In this document: positions 9,230 through 18,006 of the stretch, in pieces | Layout: every line of letters starts with the position of its first letter | Numbering within the stretch: the stretch's first letter is position 1 | Source of the DNA: Bradyrhizobiaceae bacterium Ga0074131 | Lineage (GTDB): Bacteria; Pseudomonadota; Alphaproteobacteria; Rhizobiales; Xanthobacteraceae | DNA length: 64,000 nucleotides | Reading direction: 5' to 3' | Assembly (NCBI GenBank): GCA_001464035.1 | Contig: LNEC01000017.1 | Coordinates: 1 to 64,000, forward strand | Notes under the pieces: generated by a model | The model's database searches: none | The model's input: the letters and a program-made list of their open reading frames with translations, nothing else | What the model was told of the DNA's origin: nothing | Translations under genes and position numbers: made by a program

Positions 9230-10108
9230 TCAGGCGACCTCGCGCCGGTTGACCAGTAACACCGCGGCGGCGCAGGCCACCATGCCGATGATGGCGATGG
9301 TATCGAGCCGTTCGTCGAACAGAACATAGGCCATGACGGCCGTCACCGCCGGCACCAGATAGAACAGGCTGGCCACCGAGGTCGCGGCCGAGCGCCGGAT
9401 CAGCCAGTACAACAGTCCGATCGACCCGATCGACAGCACCACCGCGAGCCAGGCCAGCGACAGCACGAACTCCCCGGTCCAGTGCACCACATTGCTCTCG
9501 AACAGCCACGCGCCGGCGCCGAAGAACACCGCCACCGCGATGTACTGCACGAGATTGCCGGAACGCCAGTCGATGCTGCCGCAATAGCGCCGCTGGTACA
9601 GCGTACCCAAGGTGATGCTGATCAGGGACACACCCGAGGCCAGCCAGCCCCAGCCGGCCTCCCCGCCCATCGGTCGATCGTGCAGGATCAGCACCACGCC
9701 CGCGAGCCCGAGCAGCAACCCGGTCCATTGCAGCGGCGTGACGCGCTCGCCGAGCCAGCGGTTCGCCAGGGTCGAGGTCAGGATCGGCTGAAGCCCCGGA
9801 ATCAGCGCCGAGAGCCCAGCAGGTATCGAATGCGCGATCGCGATCGCGGTCCCGCCCAAATAGAAACCATGCACCAGAAGGCCCGCGACGATGCTGTGGC
9901 CCATGCCCGCCCGGTCCGGCCATTGCGGGCGCGCGATCGCGACAATGATCGCCATCAGCCCCACCACCAGCGCCATGCGGATCGCCAGATAGGTCAACGG
10001 TTCGGCATTATGCAGGACGTATTTGGTGGCGATGAAGCCGGTGCTCCAAAGCACGACAAAAATCGCCGGCGCCGCGCGCGCGGCCAACTTTTCGAAGTCC
10101 CTGTTCAT
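9230..10108 (-). CDS. EamA/RhaT-family (DMT) exporter
   Basis: The protein has about 292 residues and ten predicted hydrophobic helices arranged as two EamA repeats: residues of about 10-140 beginning FVVLWSTGFIATKYVL, and about 150-285. An RNR-E-rich C-terminal tail follows. Members export metabolites or amino acids across the inner membrane; the substrate cannot be read from sequence. The start at 10108 (MNRDFEKLA) is preferred over 10132 because it precedes the first helix by a normal distance. It is divergent from the formaldehyde dehydrogenase gene. Confidence 0.85.
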   Translation of the reverse strand: MNRDFEKLAARAAPAIFVVLWSTGFIATKYVLHNAEPLTYLAIRMALVVGLMAIIVAIARPQWPDRAGMGHSIVAGLLVHGFYLGGTAIAIAHSIPAGLSALIPGLQPILTSTLANRWLGERVTPLQWTGLLLGLAGVVLILHDRPMGGEAGWGWLASGVSLISITLGTLYQRRYCGSIDWRSGNLVQYIAVAVFFGAGAWLFESNVVHWTGEFVLSLAWLAVVLSIGSIGLLYWLIRRSAATSVASLFYLVPAVTAVMAYVLFDERLDTIAIIGMVACAAAVLLVNRREVA

Positions 10109-10204
10109 TTGCAGGCCTGATTGCCTGAACATATGCTATCGGGCAATCGCGAAAGCTGCGGACCCGCTCGCCGCAAAACGCAGATCGAAGAGATGAGGGA
10201 TACC

Positions 10205-11332
10205 ATGGATGTTCGCGCCGCCGTCGCCGTCGCTGCCGGCAAGCCGCTGGAAGTTACCACCGTGCAGCTCGAAGGCCCGCGCGAGGGCGAAGTGCTGGTC
10301 GAAATCAGGGCCACCGGGGTCTGCCACACCGACGAATTCACGTTGTCCGGCGCCGACCCTGAAGGGTTGTTCCCGGCGATTCTCGGCCATGAAGGCGCGG
10401 GCATCGTGGTCGATATCGGCCGCGGCGTCACCAGCGTGAAGAAAGGCGATCACGTCATTCCGCTGTACACGCCGGAATGCCGGCAATGCCCGTCCTGCCT
10501 GTCGCGCAAGACCAATCTCTGCACCGCGATCCGCGCCACCCAGGGCCAGGGACTGATGCCCGACGGCACCTCGCGCTTTTCCATGGGCGGCAAGCCGATC
10601 CATCATTACATGGGCACATCCACCTTCGCCAATTTCACGGTGCTGCCGGAAATCGCGGTGGCAAAAATCCGCGAGGACGCGCCGTTCGACAAGGTCTGCT
10701 ACATCGGCTGCGGAGTCACCACCGGAATCGGCGCGGTCATCAATACCGCGAAAGTCGAGCAAGGCGCCAAGGCTATCGTGTTCGGGCTCGGTGGCATCGG
10801 GCTCAATGTGCTGCAGGGCCTGCGGCTGGCCGGCGCCGACATGATCGTCGGGGTCGATATCAACAACGACCGCAAGGCCTGGGGCGAACGATTCGGCATG
10901 ACCCATTTCGTCAACCCGAAAGAACTCGGCAAGGACCTCGTCCCTCACCTCGTCGACATGACGAAATCGGGCGCGGACCAGATCGGCGGCGCCGATTACA
11001 CGTTTGACTGCACCGGCAACGTCACGGTGATGCGGCAGGCTCTGGAAGCCTGCCATCGCGGCTGGGGCCAGTCGATCGTGATCGGCGTGGCGCCTTCAGG
11101 TGCGGAGATTTCAACGCGGCCGTTTCAACTGGTGACCGGGCGGGTCTGGAAAGGCACCGCCTTCGGCGGCGCGCGCGGACGTACCGATGTGCCGAAGATC
11201 GTCGACTGGTACATGCAGGGCAAGATCGAGATCGATCCGATGATCACCCACGTGATGCCGCTTGCCGAGATCAACAACGCCTTCGAACTGATGAAGCGAG
11301 GCGAATCCATTCGCGGCGTGGTGACGTTTTAG
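10205..11332 (+). CDS. frmA: S-(hydroxymethyl)glutathione dehydrogenase / class III alcohol dehydrogenase
   Basis: This 375-residue zinc enzyme oxidises the glutathione adduct of formaldehyde with NAD. Catalytic zinc ligands are visible in ATGVCHTDEF, GHEGAGIV and IGCGVTTG. The structural zinc lobe is PECRQCPSCLSRKTNLC, and the NAD fold carries FGLGGIGLNV. The ATG at 10205 gives the usual MDVRAAVA start; an upstream extension from 10121 is unlikely. No partner S-formylglutathione hydrolase lies nearby. Class III ADHs also reduce S-nitrosoglutathione. Confidence 0.93.
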   Translation: MDVRAAVAVAAGKPLEVTTVQLEGPREGEVLVEIRATGVCHTDEFTLSGADPEGLFPAILGHEGAGIVVDIGRGVTSVKKGDHVIPLYTPECRQCPSCLSRKTNLCTAIRATQGQGLMPDGTSRFSMGGKPIHHYMGTSTFANFTVLPEIAVAKIREDAPFDKVCYIGCGVTTGIGAVINTAKVEQGAKAIVFGLGGIGLNVLQGLRLAGADMIVGVDINNDRKAWGERFGMTHFVNPKELGKDLVPHLVDMTKSGADQIGGADYTFDCTGNVTVMRQALEACHRGWGQSIVIGVAPSGAEISTRPFQLVTGRVWKGTAFGGARGRTDVPKIVDWYMQGKIEIDPMITHVMPLAEINNAFELMKRGESIRGVVTF

Positions 11333-11389
11333 TCGAGAAACATCGGATGCGGCGACGATCGCAGACCGTCGATGGGTTTACCGGCACGA

Positions 11390-11836
11390 TCAGAAATCTT
11401 CCGGACAGGGATCGACGATCTTCCACATGTCCGTACCGTTCTTGATCTTCTTCATCTCGGTGGTCAGCCCGCCATTGCGCTGGATCCAGTCCTTCACCGG
11501 CCGCGGGTAATAGGACATCAGGTTGGATGTTCCTTCCGAACTGGTGACCTTGATGCCGAAGGTGAACGCCTTGTCGTAATAGGCCTGGTGAAAGCCGAGA
11601 CTGGCGCGCGGCGTCACGCACACCCTGTTCATCGGCACGATGCCGAACACCATGGTGCAGGCCGAGTTGCAGATGCCGTCGATGATGACGCGCTCCTTGC
11701 GGTCCCGGATGCGCTCGTATTTTGCCTTGTATTCGGTGACATAGCCGCCGTGATCGCGGGTAATGCGCAGATCAGCGCGCGCCGGCGTCGCGGCGAGCAG
11801 CGAGAGCAACAGCAAGGGCAGGAATGTGATGCGCAT
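11390..11836 (-). CDS. Small exported hypothetical protein with Clp/crotonase-like motif
   Basis: The 148-residue precursor has a clear signal peptide (MRITFLPLLLLSLLAATPARA). The mature part contains VIIDGICNSACTMVFG, which resembles the strand-turn-helix around the catalytic serine of ClpP-like/crotonase-fold exported proteins, and then VCVTPRASLGFHQAY. In larger ClpP-like family members a serine and a histidine occupy these places (NSACT and GFHQA here). Proteolytic activity is unproven. The gene is convergent with frmA. Confidence 0.7.
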   Translation of the reverse strand: MRITFLPLLLLSLLAATPARADLRITRDHGGYVTEYKAKYERIRDRKERVIIDGICNSACTMVFGIVPMNRVCVTPRASLGFHQAYYDKAFTFGIKVTSSEGTSNLMSYYPRPVKDWIQRNGGLTTEMKKIKNGTDMWKIVDPCPEDF

Positions 11837-12315
11837 GGATCGGCAGCAATCCGGGTAGACGAAGGACGAATCGGCCCCACGGGGCCAGGGGGCAGCACTC
11901 TGGTGGTACTATGTTGGAATTGCGTTAAACATTCAGAAAGGGCGAAAAAGCGGCATCCTGCGACGAATTTGCCATTTTAGCCTCGTTTCGCGCTGGATGG
12001 GAACCCAATTCATTACCCGAATGTGGCGATTCAGTCCTTCCGAAGACCCTCGGCCACCCGCCGTGCGCCAGCCCTCCAGGGCGGGGCGGGATGCTCAACG
12101 ATCTCGGGCCCCGGGGCGCGGCGCAAGGCCTGCCGGGGGCCTCTGCGAAAAATCGCGAAAACAACCCCATGCAAAGTAACAATGCCTGGAATCGCAGCAC
12201 GCGTGCTGCGCTGCGTCCGGGCACGAGAAGAAGAATGGCCCCTCGTCGCGTTCCAACCCTGATCCCACCCCGCTGTAGCCCTGTCACGACAAGTCTGGTA
12301 ATCGAGCCCACACAC
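11837..12315. other. Intergenic region before the tRNA and PGC, no gene seen
   Basis: About 480 bases lie between the exported protein gene and the tRNA-Arg gene. Frames here are short and lack start sites or recognisable products. A GC-rich palindrome (GGCCCCACGGGGCC, 11873-11886) was noted without a T-run. The stretch contains no PpsR palindrome. Confidence 0.5.
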
Positions 12316-12392
12316 GCGCTCGTAGCTCAGCTGGATAGAGCATCGGATTTCGATTCCGAGGGCCGGAGGTTCGAATCCTTCCGAGCGCGCCA
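12316..12392 (+). tRNA. tRNA-Arg (anticodon TCG)
   Basis: The acceptor arms GCGCTCG (12316-12322) and CGAGCGC (12382-12388) pair perfectly. The D arm is GCTC/GAGC, and the anticodon stem TCGGA/TCCGA holds the loop TTTCGAT. The T arm contains GGTTCGAATCC. The discriminator G and an encoded CCA follow. The gene immediately borders hemA, the last gene of the minus-strand PGC superoperon, so it marks the left edge of the photosynthesis cluster. Confidence 0.96.
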
Positions 12393-12415
12393 AGGCCCTC
12401 ACCACGAGGCGGTGA

Positions 12416-13627
12416 TCACGCCGCCCTGGCCAGCCCCATCTCGGCCCAGATCGCCGCCAGCGCCTGCACCAGATGCTCGATATCGGCGTCGGTGTGGTGC
12501 GGCGACGGCGTGATGCGCAGCCGCTCGGTGCCGCGCGGCACCGTCGGATAGTTGATCGGCTGCACGTAGATGCCGTAGCGGTCGATCAGAACGTCGCTGA
12601 TCTGTTTGCACAGCACGGGATCGCAGACCATGACCGGCACGATATGGCTAGGGTTATCGAGATGCGCGACGCCGGCCTGGTCGAGCCTTGCCCGCAGCCG
12701 CGCGACGCGGTCCTGGTGCCGGGTGCGTTCTTCCGCACTCGACTTCAGGTGCCGGATGCTGGTCAGCGCGCCCGCGGCCACCGCCGGCGGCAGCGATGTC
12801 GTGAAGATGAATCCGGAGGCAAAGCTGCGGATGAAATCGCAGATCGTGGCCGAAGCTGCCACATAGCCGCCGATCACGCCGAACGCCTTGGCAAGCGTGC
12901 CCTCGATAACGGTCAGGCGATCGCTCAGCCCTTCACGGTCGGCGATGCCGCCGCCCCGGGGACCGTAGAGCCCGACGGCGTGCACTTCGTCGAGATAGGT
13001 CATGGCGTTGTGCGCATCGGCGACATCGCAGATTTCGGCAATCGGCGCGATATCGCCATCCATCGAATAGACCGACTCGAACGCAATCAACTTCGGCGCA
13101 TGCGGATCGAGATCGGACAATTTGCGCTCGAGATCGCGCACGTCGTTGTGGGCGAAGATGCGCGTTTCACTGCGGCTATGCCGTATGCCTTCGATCATCG
13201 AGGCATGGTTGAGTTCATCCGACAGGATCGTGCAACCGGGCATCCGCGAGGCCAGCGTGCTGATCGCGGCCACGTTCGAGACATAGCCCGACGTAAACAG
13301 AAGCGCCGATTCCATGCCGTGCAGATCGGCCAATTCGCGCTCCAGCAGCACATGATAGTGGTTGGTTCCGGCGATATTGCGGGTGCCCCCTGCCCCGGCG
13401 CCGCAACTGTCGAGCGCGTCATGCATGGCGGCGAGCACGGCCGGATGCTGGCCCATGCCGAGGTAGTCATTAGAGCACCACACGGTGACTTCGCCGGCTC
13501 CGCCCGGGTGATGATGCTTGGCTCGGGGGAAGGCGCCGGCCCTGCGCTCCAGATCGGCGAATATGCGATACCGTCCTTCGCGATGAAGGCCTTCAAGCTG
13601 CCGACGGAAATATGCTTCATAGTTCAT
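12416..13627 (-). CDS. hemA: 5-aminolevulinate synthase
   Basis: This 403-residue PLP enzyme condenses glycine and succinyl-CoA to 5-aminolevulinate, the first tetrapyrrole step of the C4 pathway in Alphaproteobacteria. The start [20 protein letters not shown], the glycine-rich [17 protein letters not shown], the PLP aspartate region [16 protein letters not shown] and the Schiff-base lysine in [12 protein letters not shown] are all present. It overlaps puhE by four bases (ATGA), so it is the last gene of the bchF-to-hemA run. This couples precursor supply to photosystem synthesis. The genome may hold a second, housekeeping hemA elsewhere. Confidence 0.96.
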   Translation of the reverse strand: MNYEAYFRRQLEGLHREGRYRIFADLERRAGAFPRAKHHHPGGAGEVTVWCSNDYLGMGQHPAVLAAMHDALDSCGAGAGGTRNIAGTNHYHVLLERELADLHGMESALLFTSGYVSNVAAISTLASRMPGCTILSDELNHASMIEGIRHSRSETRIFAHNDVRDLERKLSDLDPHAPKLIAFESVYSMDGDIAPIAEICDVADAHNAMTYLDEVHAVGLYGPRGGGIADREGLSDRLTVIEGTLAKAFGVIGGYVAASATICDFIRSFASGFIFTTSLPPAVAAGALTSIRHLKSSAEERTRHQDRVARLRARLDQAGVAHLDNPSHIVPVMVCDPVLCKQISDVLIDRYGIYVQPINYPTVPRGTERLRITPSPHHTDADIEHLVQALAAIWAEMGLARAA

Positions 13628-14631
13628 GACGTCCTCCCGTTAACCGTCGCCGCCGGCTCAGCACCGATACTGAGAGCCGTCGCCAGATCGTGCCTTGCAT
13701 GTTGCTCGTTGAACCTCTGCCTGAACTGGTCTTCTAGCCGCTGCCGCGCGCAAGCCGATTGTGATTTCGCGGGCGCCGCATCGGGACGGACGCTCGACAG
13801 CACGACGAGGTTGGGCAGTGTTCCAACAGCCTTGTGATCTGGACCTTGTTCCATGGTGTTGTCCTCTGGCGGAAAAGACCGACGCAAACCCCAACCCCAC
13901 AGCGTGATCGCGGGCAACGGCAGCAGCATGAACCAATGCTCGACGACACCGAGCGCAAACAAGGTCGAAACCAGCATCAGGCCGACCACGTCGAACGGCG
14001 TCACGGCGACTTCGACGATGCGCTGGATCATGATGACGAGAGCCGCGGTCGCGAGCGTCACCGAGACCGGGAAAAACGCACCTACCGGCTTGCGGACAAA
14101 GAAAGTCTTTAGAAAATTGACCGCGTCCGGCATCAACTCATCATTGGTCACGGGCACGCCCATGAAGAGGTTGATCTTGGCGCTTTGTCTGAGCACCCAG
14201 AGTGCCGCGAAGGTCCACAACCCGACCTGGTTCGGGCCGTTCCACGTCAGCACGACAATGGCAACGCCGCACGCCAACAGCGCCAGCTCATGATAAAGGA
14301 TCGCCTGCAACGCGAGGCCGAGACGCCGAACGCCTCGCGCGCCGGCAGGACAAGGTTGCGGACGCGGTCCGGTCACCCATCCCGCCAGAAACGCGATCTC
14401 CTGCGCTCCCCATAGCAGGATGGTGCAGGTGAAGGCCGTGTAAGCACCGATGACGCTGAGATCACCGGATGTCAGCGCAAGGCCAAATAATGATCCGACC
14501 AACAGACCCGTGGCGGTGACCATGCGCAGGCCATGTGAACGCCGCGCAGCAGCCACCAGCAACAGCACGGCCCCGGTAGAGAACCACCAGACGAATGCTG
14601 CGTAGATCGGTGGGACGATGTAGGATGTCAT
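13624..14631 (-). CDS. puhE: Photosynthetic complex assembly protein PuhE
   Basis: This 335-residue polytopic membrane protein has about seven hydrophobic helices in the first 265 residues and a charged, cytoplasmic-looking C-terminal tail of about 70 residues. PuhE homologs are found beside puhABC and acsF in purple bacteria, and in Rhodobacter they modulate bacteriochlorophyll supply and reaction-centre assembly. Order and neighbours (acsF 12 bases upstream, hemA overlapping by four bases) identify it as much as the sequence does. The biochemical role remains poorly defined. Confidence 0.85.
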   Translation of the reverse strand: MTSYIVPPIYAAFVWWFSTGAVLLLVAAARRSHGLRMVTATGLLVGSLFGLALTSGDLSVIGAYTAFTCTILLWGAQEIAFLAGWVTGPRPQPCPAGARGVRRLGLALQAILYHELALLACGVAIVVLTWNGPNQVGLWTFAALWVLRQSAKINLFMGVPVTNDELMPDAVNFLKTFFVRKPVGAFFPVSVTLATAALVIMIQRIVEVAVTPFDVVGLMLVSTLFALGVVEHWFMLLPLPAITLWGWGLRRSFPPEDNTMEQGPDHKAVGTLPNLVVLSSVRPDAAPAKSQSACARQRLEDQFRQRFNEQHARHDLATALSIGAEPAATVNGRTS

Positions 14632-14643
14632 GAACCCGTTCTC

Positions 14644-15759
14644 TCACCACGACGGCTGCAGACAGATCTCGCGGGGAAGCTGATTTGGCTTGGTCGGCAG
14701 CAGGAACAACCGCGCGAATGTCAGGGCTGCCGCGGCCGTGAGCCCGGCGCGCTTCAGCCTGGAGAGCGGGCCGTTCTGCGCGCGGGCGTCGGCGATCTTC
14801 TCTGCAATGGCCCTGAGCCGTTCAAGTCCTGCCAGGAAGCGCGGATTGTCGATGTCCAGCACGACCGGGAATACCTGCCTGGAAATCTCCGACGTAATGC
14901 GGAACACCTGCATGTCGTAGTCCGTGGGATGCATCCCGAGGGCCTGGTGGAAAGCCGGCCGCATGTGGTCGCGAACATACATCGTCGCGAACACCGCGAG
15001 AATGAAGAACCGGATCCAGAGCTTGTTGTGCCCGCGCAGCAACGAGGGATCGGCGCGCATCAAGAGCGCAAACGCTTCACCATGGCGGAACTCGTCGTTG
15101 CACCACAACTCGAACCAGCGGAAGATCGGGTGGAACTGGCGCTCCGGATGGCGCTCCATCTGCCGGAAAATCGTGATGTAGCGGGCGTAGCCGATCTTTT
15201 CGGACAGGTAGGTCGCGTAGAAAATGAACTTTGGGCGGAAGTAGGTATACTTCTTCACCTTGGTGAGAAAGCTGAGGTCGACGCCGATGCCGTGATCCTT
15301 CAGGATTTCATTGATGAAACCGGCATGGCGCGCCTCGTCTCGGCTCATGTAGCCGAACAGCTCCTGGATATCCCTGTTCTTGATGCGCTTCTTGATTTCC
15401 GCATAGAGCACGCAGCCGGAGAATTCGGCGGTCAGGGAGCTGACCAGAAAATCCTTGAACTCCTTGCGCAGTTCGGGCGGAAGACTTTCGAGGTCGTTCC
15501 GGAATTCGTCGGTCTTGACGAAATGCGACTTGTTGTGATCGGCGCGCAATTCCTTGATCACCGCATTCCATTCGGAACGAACAAGGCCGACATCGAGACG
15601 ATCCATGGCGTCAAAGTCGGTGGTGTAGAAGCGCGGGCTAAGTATGGTGTCCTCGCGCGCGAGATCGGTGCTCTCGGCATTGCCCTTGATGCCCGCGGGC
15701 ATACCCGGTTGCCGCCGAGCCGTTAGCTGTCCTTGAGTGCCGCCTTCCATGGGGATCAT
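14644..15759 (-). CDS. acsF: Mg-protoporphyrin IX monomethyl ester (oxidative) cyclase
   Basis: This 371-residue diiron enzyme uses O2 to form the isocyclic ring E of bacteriochlorophyll. Ferritin-like iron-binding motifs are visible in [23 protein letters not shown] and [12 protein letters not shown]. The family signature [15 protein letters not shown] lies near residue 42. No radical-SAM bchE is in this window, so the cluster relies on the oxygen-dependent route, as expected for aerobic or microaerobic photosynthesis in this group. The stop overlaps the start region of orf101's coding frame by four bases. Confidence 0.95.
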   Translation of the reverse strand: MIPMEGGTQGQLTARRQPGMPAGIKGNAESTDLAREDTILSPRFYTTDFDAMDRLDVGLVRSEWNAVIKELRADHNKSHFVKTDEFRNDLESLPPELRKEFKDFLVSSLTAEFSGCVLYAEIKKRIKNRDIQELFGYMSRDEARHAGFINEILKDHGIGVDLSFLTKVKKYTYFRPKFIFYATYLSEKIGYARYITIFRQMERHPERQFHPIFRWFELWCNDEFRHGEAFALLMRADPSLLRGHNKLWIRFFILAVFATMYVRDHMRPAFHQALGMHPTDYDMQVFRITSEISRQVFPVVLDIDNPRFLAGLERLRAIAEKIADARAQNGPLSRLKRAGLTAAAALTFARLFLLPTKPNQLPREICLQPSW

Positions 15760-16061
15760 GATGCCCTCCCATCCGAAAAACTGACTTCGTAAAGTTCGGT
15801 CAATTCGAGATAACCCTCGATCCGCGCCCGGAGGCGATCGAGCGGGCCGCCGCGCACCACCGTCGCCATCCGCCGCACCACCAGCCGTTCGCCGAATGCG
15901 ACATGGGTCGGGGCGTCATGTATCGTGACCTCGTCTCCGGCCCTGATCTGAATATCGCCGTCGAGTACTACATGAGCATGCAGCGTCTCCGAGGTCTGCT
16001 CGATCTCTACCGTGCAGGGTACGTCGAAGCTTTTGCGCGGACCGGTCCACATCTTGCTCAT
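15756..16061 (-). CDS. PGC hypothetical protein orf101
   Basis: This 101-residue soluble protein lies between puhC and acsF and overlaps each by four bases, so it is clearly translated as part of the superoperon. It is beta-rich in the first 60 residues ([29 protein letters not shown]), followed by an arginine-rich stretch and an amphipathic helix ([22 protein letters not shown]). I believe small genes in this position occur in PGCs of related bacteria, but no function is known to me. A role in cyclase function or puh complex assembly is inferred from position only. Confidence 0.8.
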   Translation of the reverse strand: MSKMWTGPRKSFDVPCTVEIEQTSETLHAHVVLDGDIQIRAGDEVTIHDAPTHVAFGERLVVRRMATVVRGGPLDRLRARIEGYLELTELYEVSFSDGRAS

Positions 16062-16516
16062 TGTGGGTCGCCTCGCAGGTTTATCAGCCGCGCAAACGCT
16101 TCGGTGTTGCTCGATCCGAACGCATCGAGGTCGATCTGCTTGCCGGTCGAGGTATCGGTCAGAGTGATCTGGCCGTTGACGAAGCGCGTCAGGCGGAACG
16201 GTGGCTGCGCACCGATATCGCCGAGTTTCCGTTCGCGGGCGAGGCCACGCAGCACCACCCGGATGAAGCCGTTGCTGCCGGGCGCCAGCGTGTCCACCAG
16301 CTGGTGGTCTTTCGCGTCGTACACCAGCACCGTACCGCCCTTGCCGTCCTCGAACCGGAGGTCGCGGCTGTCGACGGCGGCGGGCAGCGTCATGCGGACC
16401 TCGCCGATCCCGGTGAGCCGCACCGTCGTCGCGGCGGTCAGCGCGAACAGGGCCAGCGCTGCCGCGGCGAACACGCCCCCCCGGGGAACAACGGGCTCTT
16501 GCATTGCTCGGCTCAT
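16058..16516 (-). CDS. puhC: Photosynthetic complex assembly protein PuhC
   Basis: The 152-residue protein has one N-terminal membrane helix (about residues 14-30) and a periplasmic domain containing TTVRLTGIGEV, LRFEDGKGGTVLVYDA and GSNGFIRVVLRGLARERK, all matching the PuhC pattern. In Rhodobacter, PuhC supports RC-LH1 core assembly. It lies 14 bases after puhB and overlaps orf101 by four bases. The start at 16516 (MSRAMQEP) follows a purine-rich stretch (AGGAGA) close upstream. Confidence 0.88.
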   Translation of the reverse strand: MSRAMQEPVVPRGGVFAAAALALFALTAATTVRLTGIGEVRMTLPAAVDSRDLRFEDGKGGTVLVYDAKDHQLVDTLAPGSNGFIRVVLRGLARERKLGDIGAQPPFRLTRFVNGQITLTDTSTGKQIDLDAFGSSNTEAFARLINLRGDPQ

Positions 16517-16530
16517 GCGCTTTCTCCTCT

Positions 16531-17193
16531 TCAGGCCGCGACGGTGTTGGGCGAGTGGGCGATCGTGCTCGGCGCAAAGCCGGCGCTGCCGGACTGCGCC
16601 AGCGATATCGCCGCCGGACCCGGCTGTCCGGCCAGCGCGTCCGTCAGTTTCACCGCGACTTCGGCCGCATCGGGGATCGAGTTCAGCATCGGCTCCGGCG
16701 CCCGCAGCCGCCATGGGCGGATATGCGGCCACAGCAGCAGATAGGAAACGCGGCCGCCGTCCGAGAGCCGCAGCGGAATATCGCCGCTGCCGTCGCGGTA
16801 GGTCTTCAGGGCCGCATTGGAGATCTTGCTCAGCGGGATGTTCATGGTCATCGGCAGCGCGACACCGAACTGGAACAGGATCCGCTTGCTGGTGATGGTG
16901 TAACAGGCCGCGCGCCGGAACAGCCATGCGAGGCCGGCAAGTATCGCGATGCCGCTGATGGCCGGGACGATCAACCACAGCGCCGATGTCACGGCCTCAC
17001 CTGCCGGCATCCCTCGCGACCAGTCCGACCACAGCCGCCATGTCAGGAGCAGGCCGAAGTAGATCGCGACCTTCCTGACATGGAAGGAGCGCAGCGCCAG
17101 TCCCTTGAACGACGGCTTGCCCTGCCAGATCACCCGCTCGCCCACCGGCAGCGGTGCCGGAAGCTCCTTGAACTGTCCAAAATCCTGTTTCAC
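16531..17193 (-). CDS. puhB: Photosynthetic complex assembly protein PuhB
   Basis: The 220-residue protein has an N-terminal family segment (LPAPLPVGERVIWQGKPSF), three hydrophobic helices (about residues 43-110) and a PH-like region with CYTITSKRILFQFGVALPMTMNIPLSKI. PuhB is an inner-membrane dimer needed for efficient reaction-centre assembly in Rhodobacter. The start overlaps the puhA stop by four bases, so translation is probably coupled to that of the H subunit. Confidence 0.9.
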   Translation of the reverse strand: MKQDFGQFKELPAPLPVGERVIWQGKPSFKGLALRSFHVRKVAIYFGLLLTWRLWSDWSRGMPAGEAVTSALWLIVPAISGIAILAGLAWLFRRAACYTITSKRILFQFGVALPMTMNIPLSKISNAALKTYRDGSGDIPLRLSDGGRVSYLLLWPHIRPWRLRAPEPMLNSIPDAAEVAVKLTDALAGQPGPAAISLAQSGSAGFAPSTIAHSPNTVAA

Positions 17194-17984
17194 AGCAGTG
17201 GCTCCTGTCGCGCGGGCGTGGCGTAGAGCGTGCCGGCGCCATAGTAACCGACGATCCGGTCTTCCTCGCGCTTGGTGACCTGGTCCGGGCTTTTCGTCAC
17301 CGGGACGTCGGCGAATTGGCGGCCGAGGATGGCGTTGACGGTGACGCGGCCGCGGCGGCGATTGACCAGGCAGAACGGCATCGGCAGCAGCACGCGCTTC
17401 CTGGCCGACGTGCCGCCCGCCTCGCCACCGACCCCCGTGGCGACCTCGACCTCGAGGTAGCGGATCAGGGCTTCGGCACGGTCGACCCAGACGTCGGTCA
17501 CGACACCCGCGATTTCGCTGTCAGCGCCGATCACCGTCATGCCGCGCGGATCGGGATCGCGGGGCTCGAGGAAGGTGCCTTCGGCCAGCCGCAACGGAAC
17601 GATGCAGGGGACGTTGTCGATGTTGAGTTCGGGAACGTCCTCGCGGTCGGCCCAGGATCCCGGCCCGACACCGTCCAGCATCGGATTGCCGGTCGGCTCC
17701 ACCGGAGCCCCCGGCCAGCGCGCGATCGGAGCGACCGCAACGTCTCGGCGATCGTTCTTGTGATTGGGCAGTGTCGCGATGTGTCCGTCGCGCAGCAGAT
17801 AGGACTTGGGGTCAGGCATCTTCGGAAAGCCGTGGACGACGCCGCCGCCTCGTGCGGTGGAGTCCAGCGGATAGCCTTCACGCTTGTCCTCGCGGCGGAG
17901 GTAATAGATCAGGCCGGCGAAGAAGATCCAGAAAACGTAAAGCGTGACCTGGGCCACGTCCATATAAGCGCCGGGTTGTTGCAT
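17190..17984 (-). CDS. puhA: Photosynthetic reaction centre subunit H
   Basis: The 264-residue protein has the canonical topology: a single N-terminal helix (VAQVTLYVFWIFFAGLIYYLRREDKREGYPL) and a cytoplasmic PRC-barrel domain (about residues 125-250) with DSEIAGVVTDVWVDRAEALIRYLEVE. It caps the L/M dimer and shapes proton delivery to QB. The start is 22 bases after lhaA. The C-terminal ITKREEDRIVGYYGAGTLYATP-like ending is typical. Confidence 0.96.
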   Translation of the reverse strand: MQQPGAYMDVAQVTLYVFWIFFAGLIYYLRREDKREGYPLDSTARGGGVVHGFPKMPDPKSYLLRDGHIATLPNHKNDRRDVAVAPIARWPGAPVEPTGNPMLDGVGPGSWADREDVPELNIDNVPCIVPLRLAEGTFLEPRDPDPRGMTVIGADSEIAGVVTDVWVDRAEALIRYLEVEVATGVGGEAGGTSARKRVLLPMPFCLVNRRRGRVTVNAILGRQFADVPVTKSPDQVTKREEDRIVGYYGAGTLYATPARQEPLL

Positions 17985-18006
17985 GGGACGACCTCCCTCT
18001 CGTTGA

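Noticed and set aside
11873..11886. GC palindrome as a terminator of the exported protein gene
   Set aside because: It lies upstream of the gene on the minus strand and has no T-run.
12473..13837. 454-codon plus-strand frame opposite hemA
   Set aside because: Shadow of hemA and puhE; arginine/histidine-rich translation without domain pattern.
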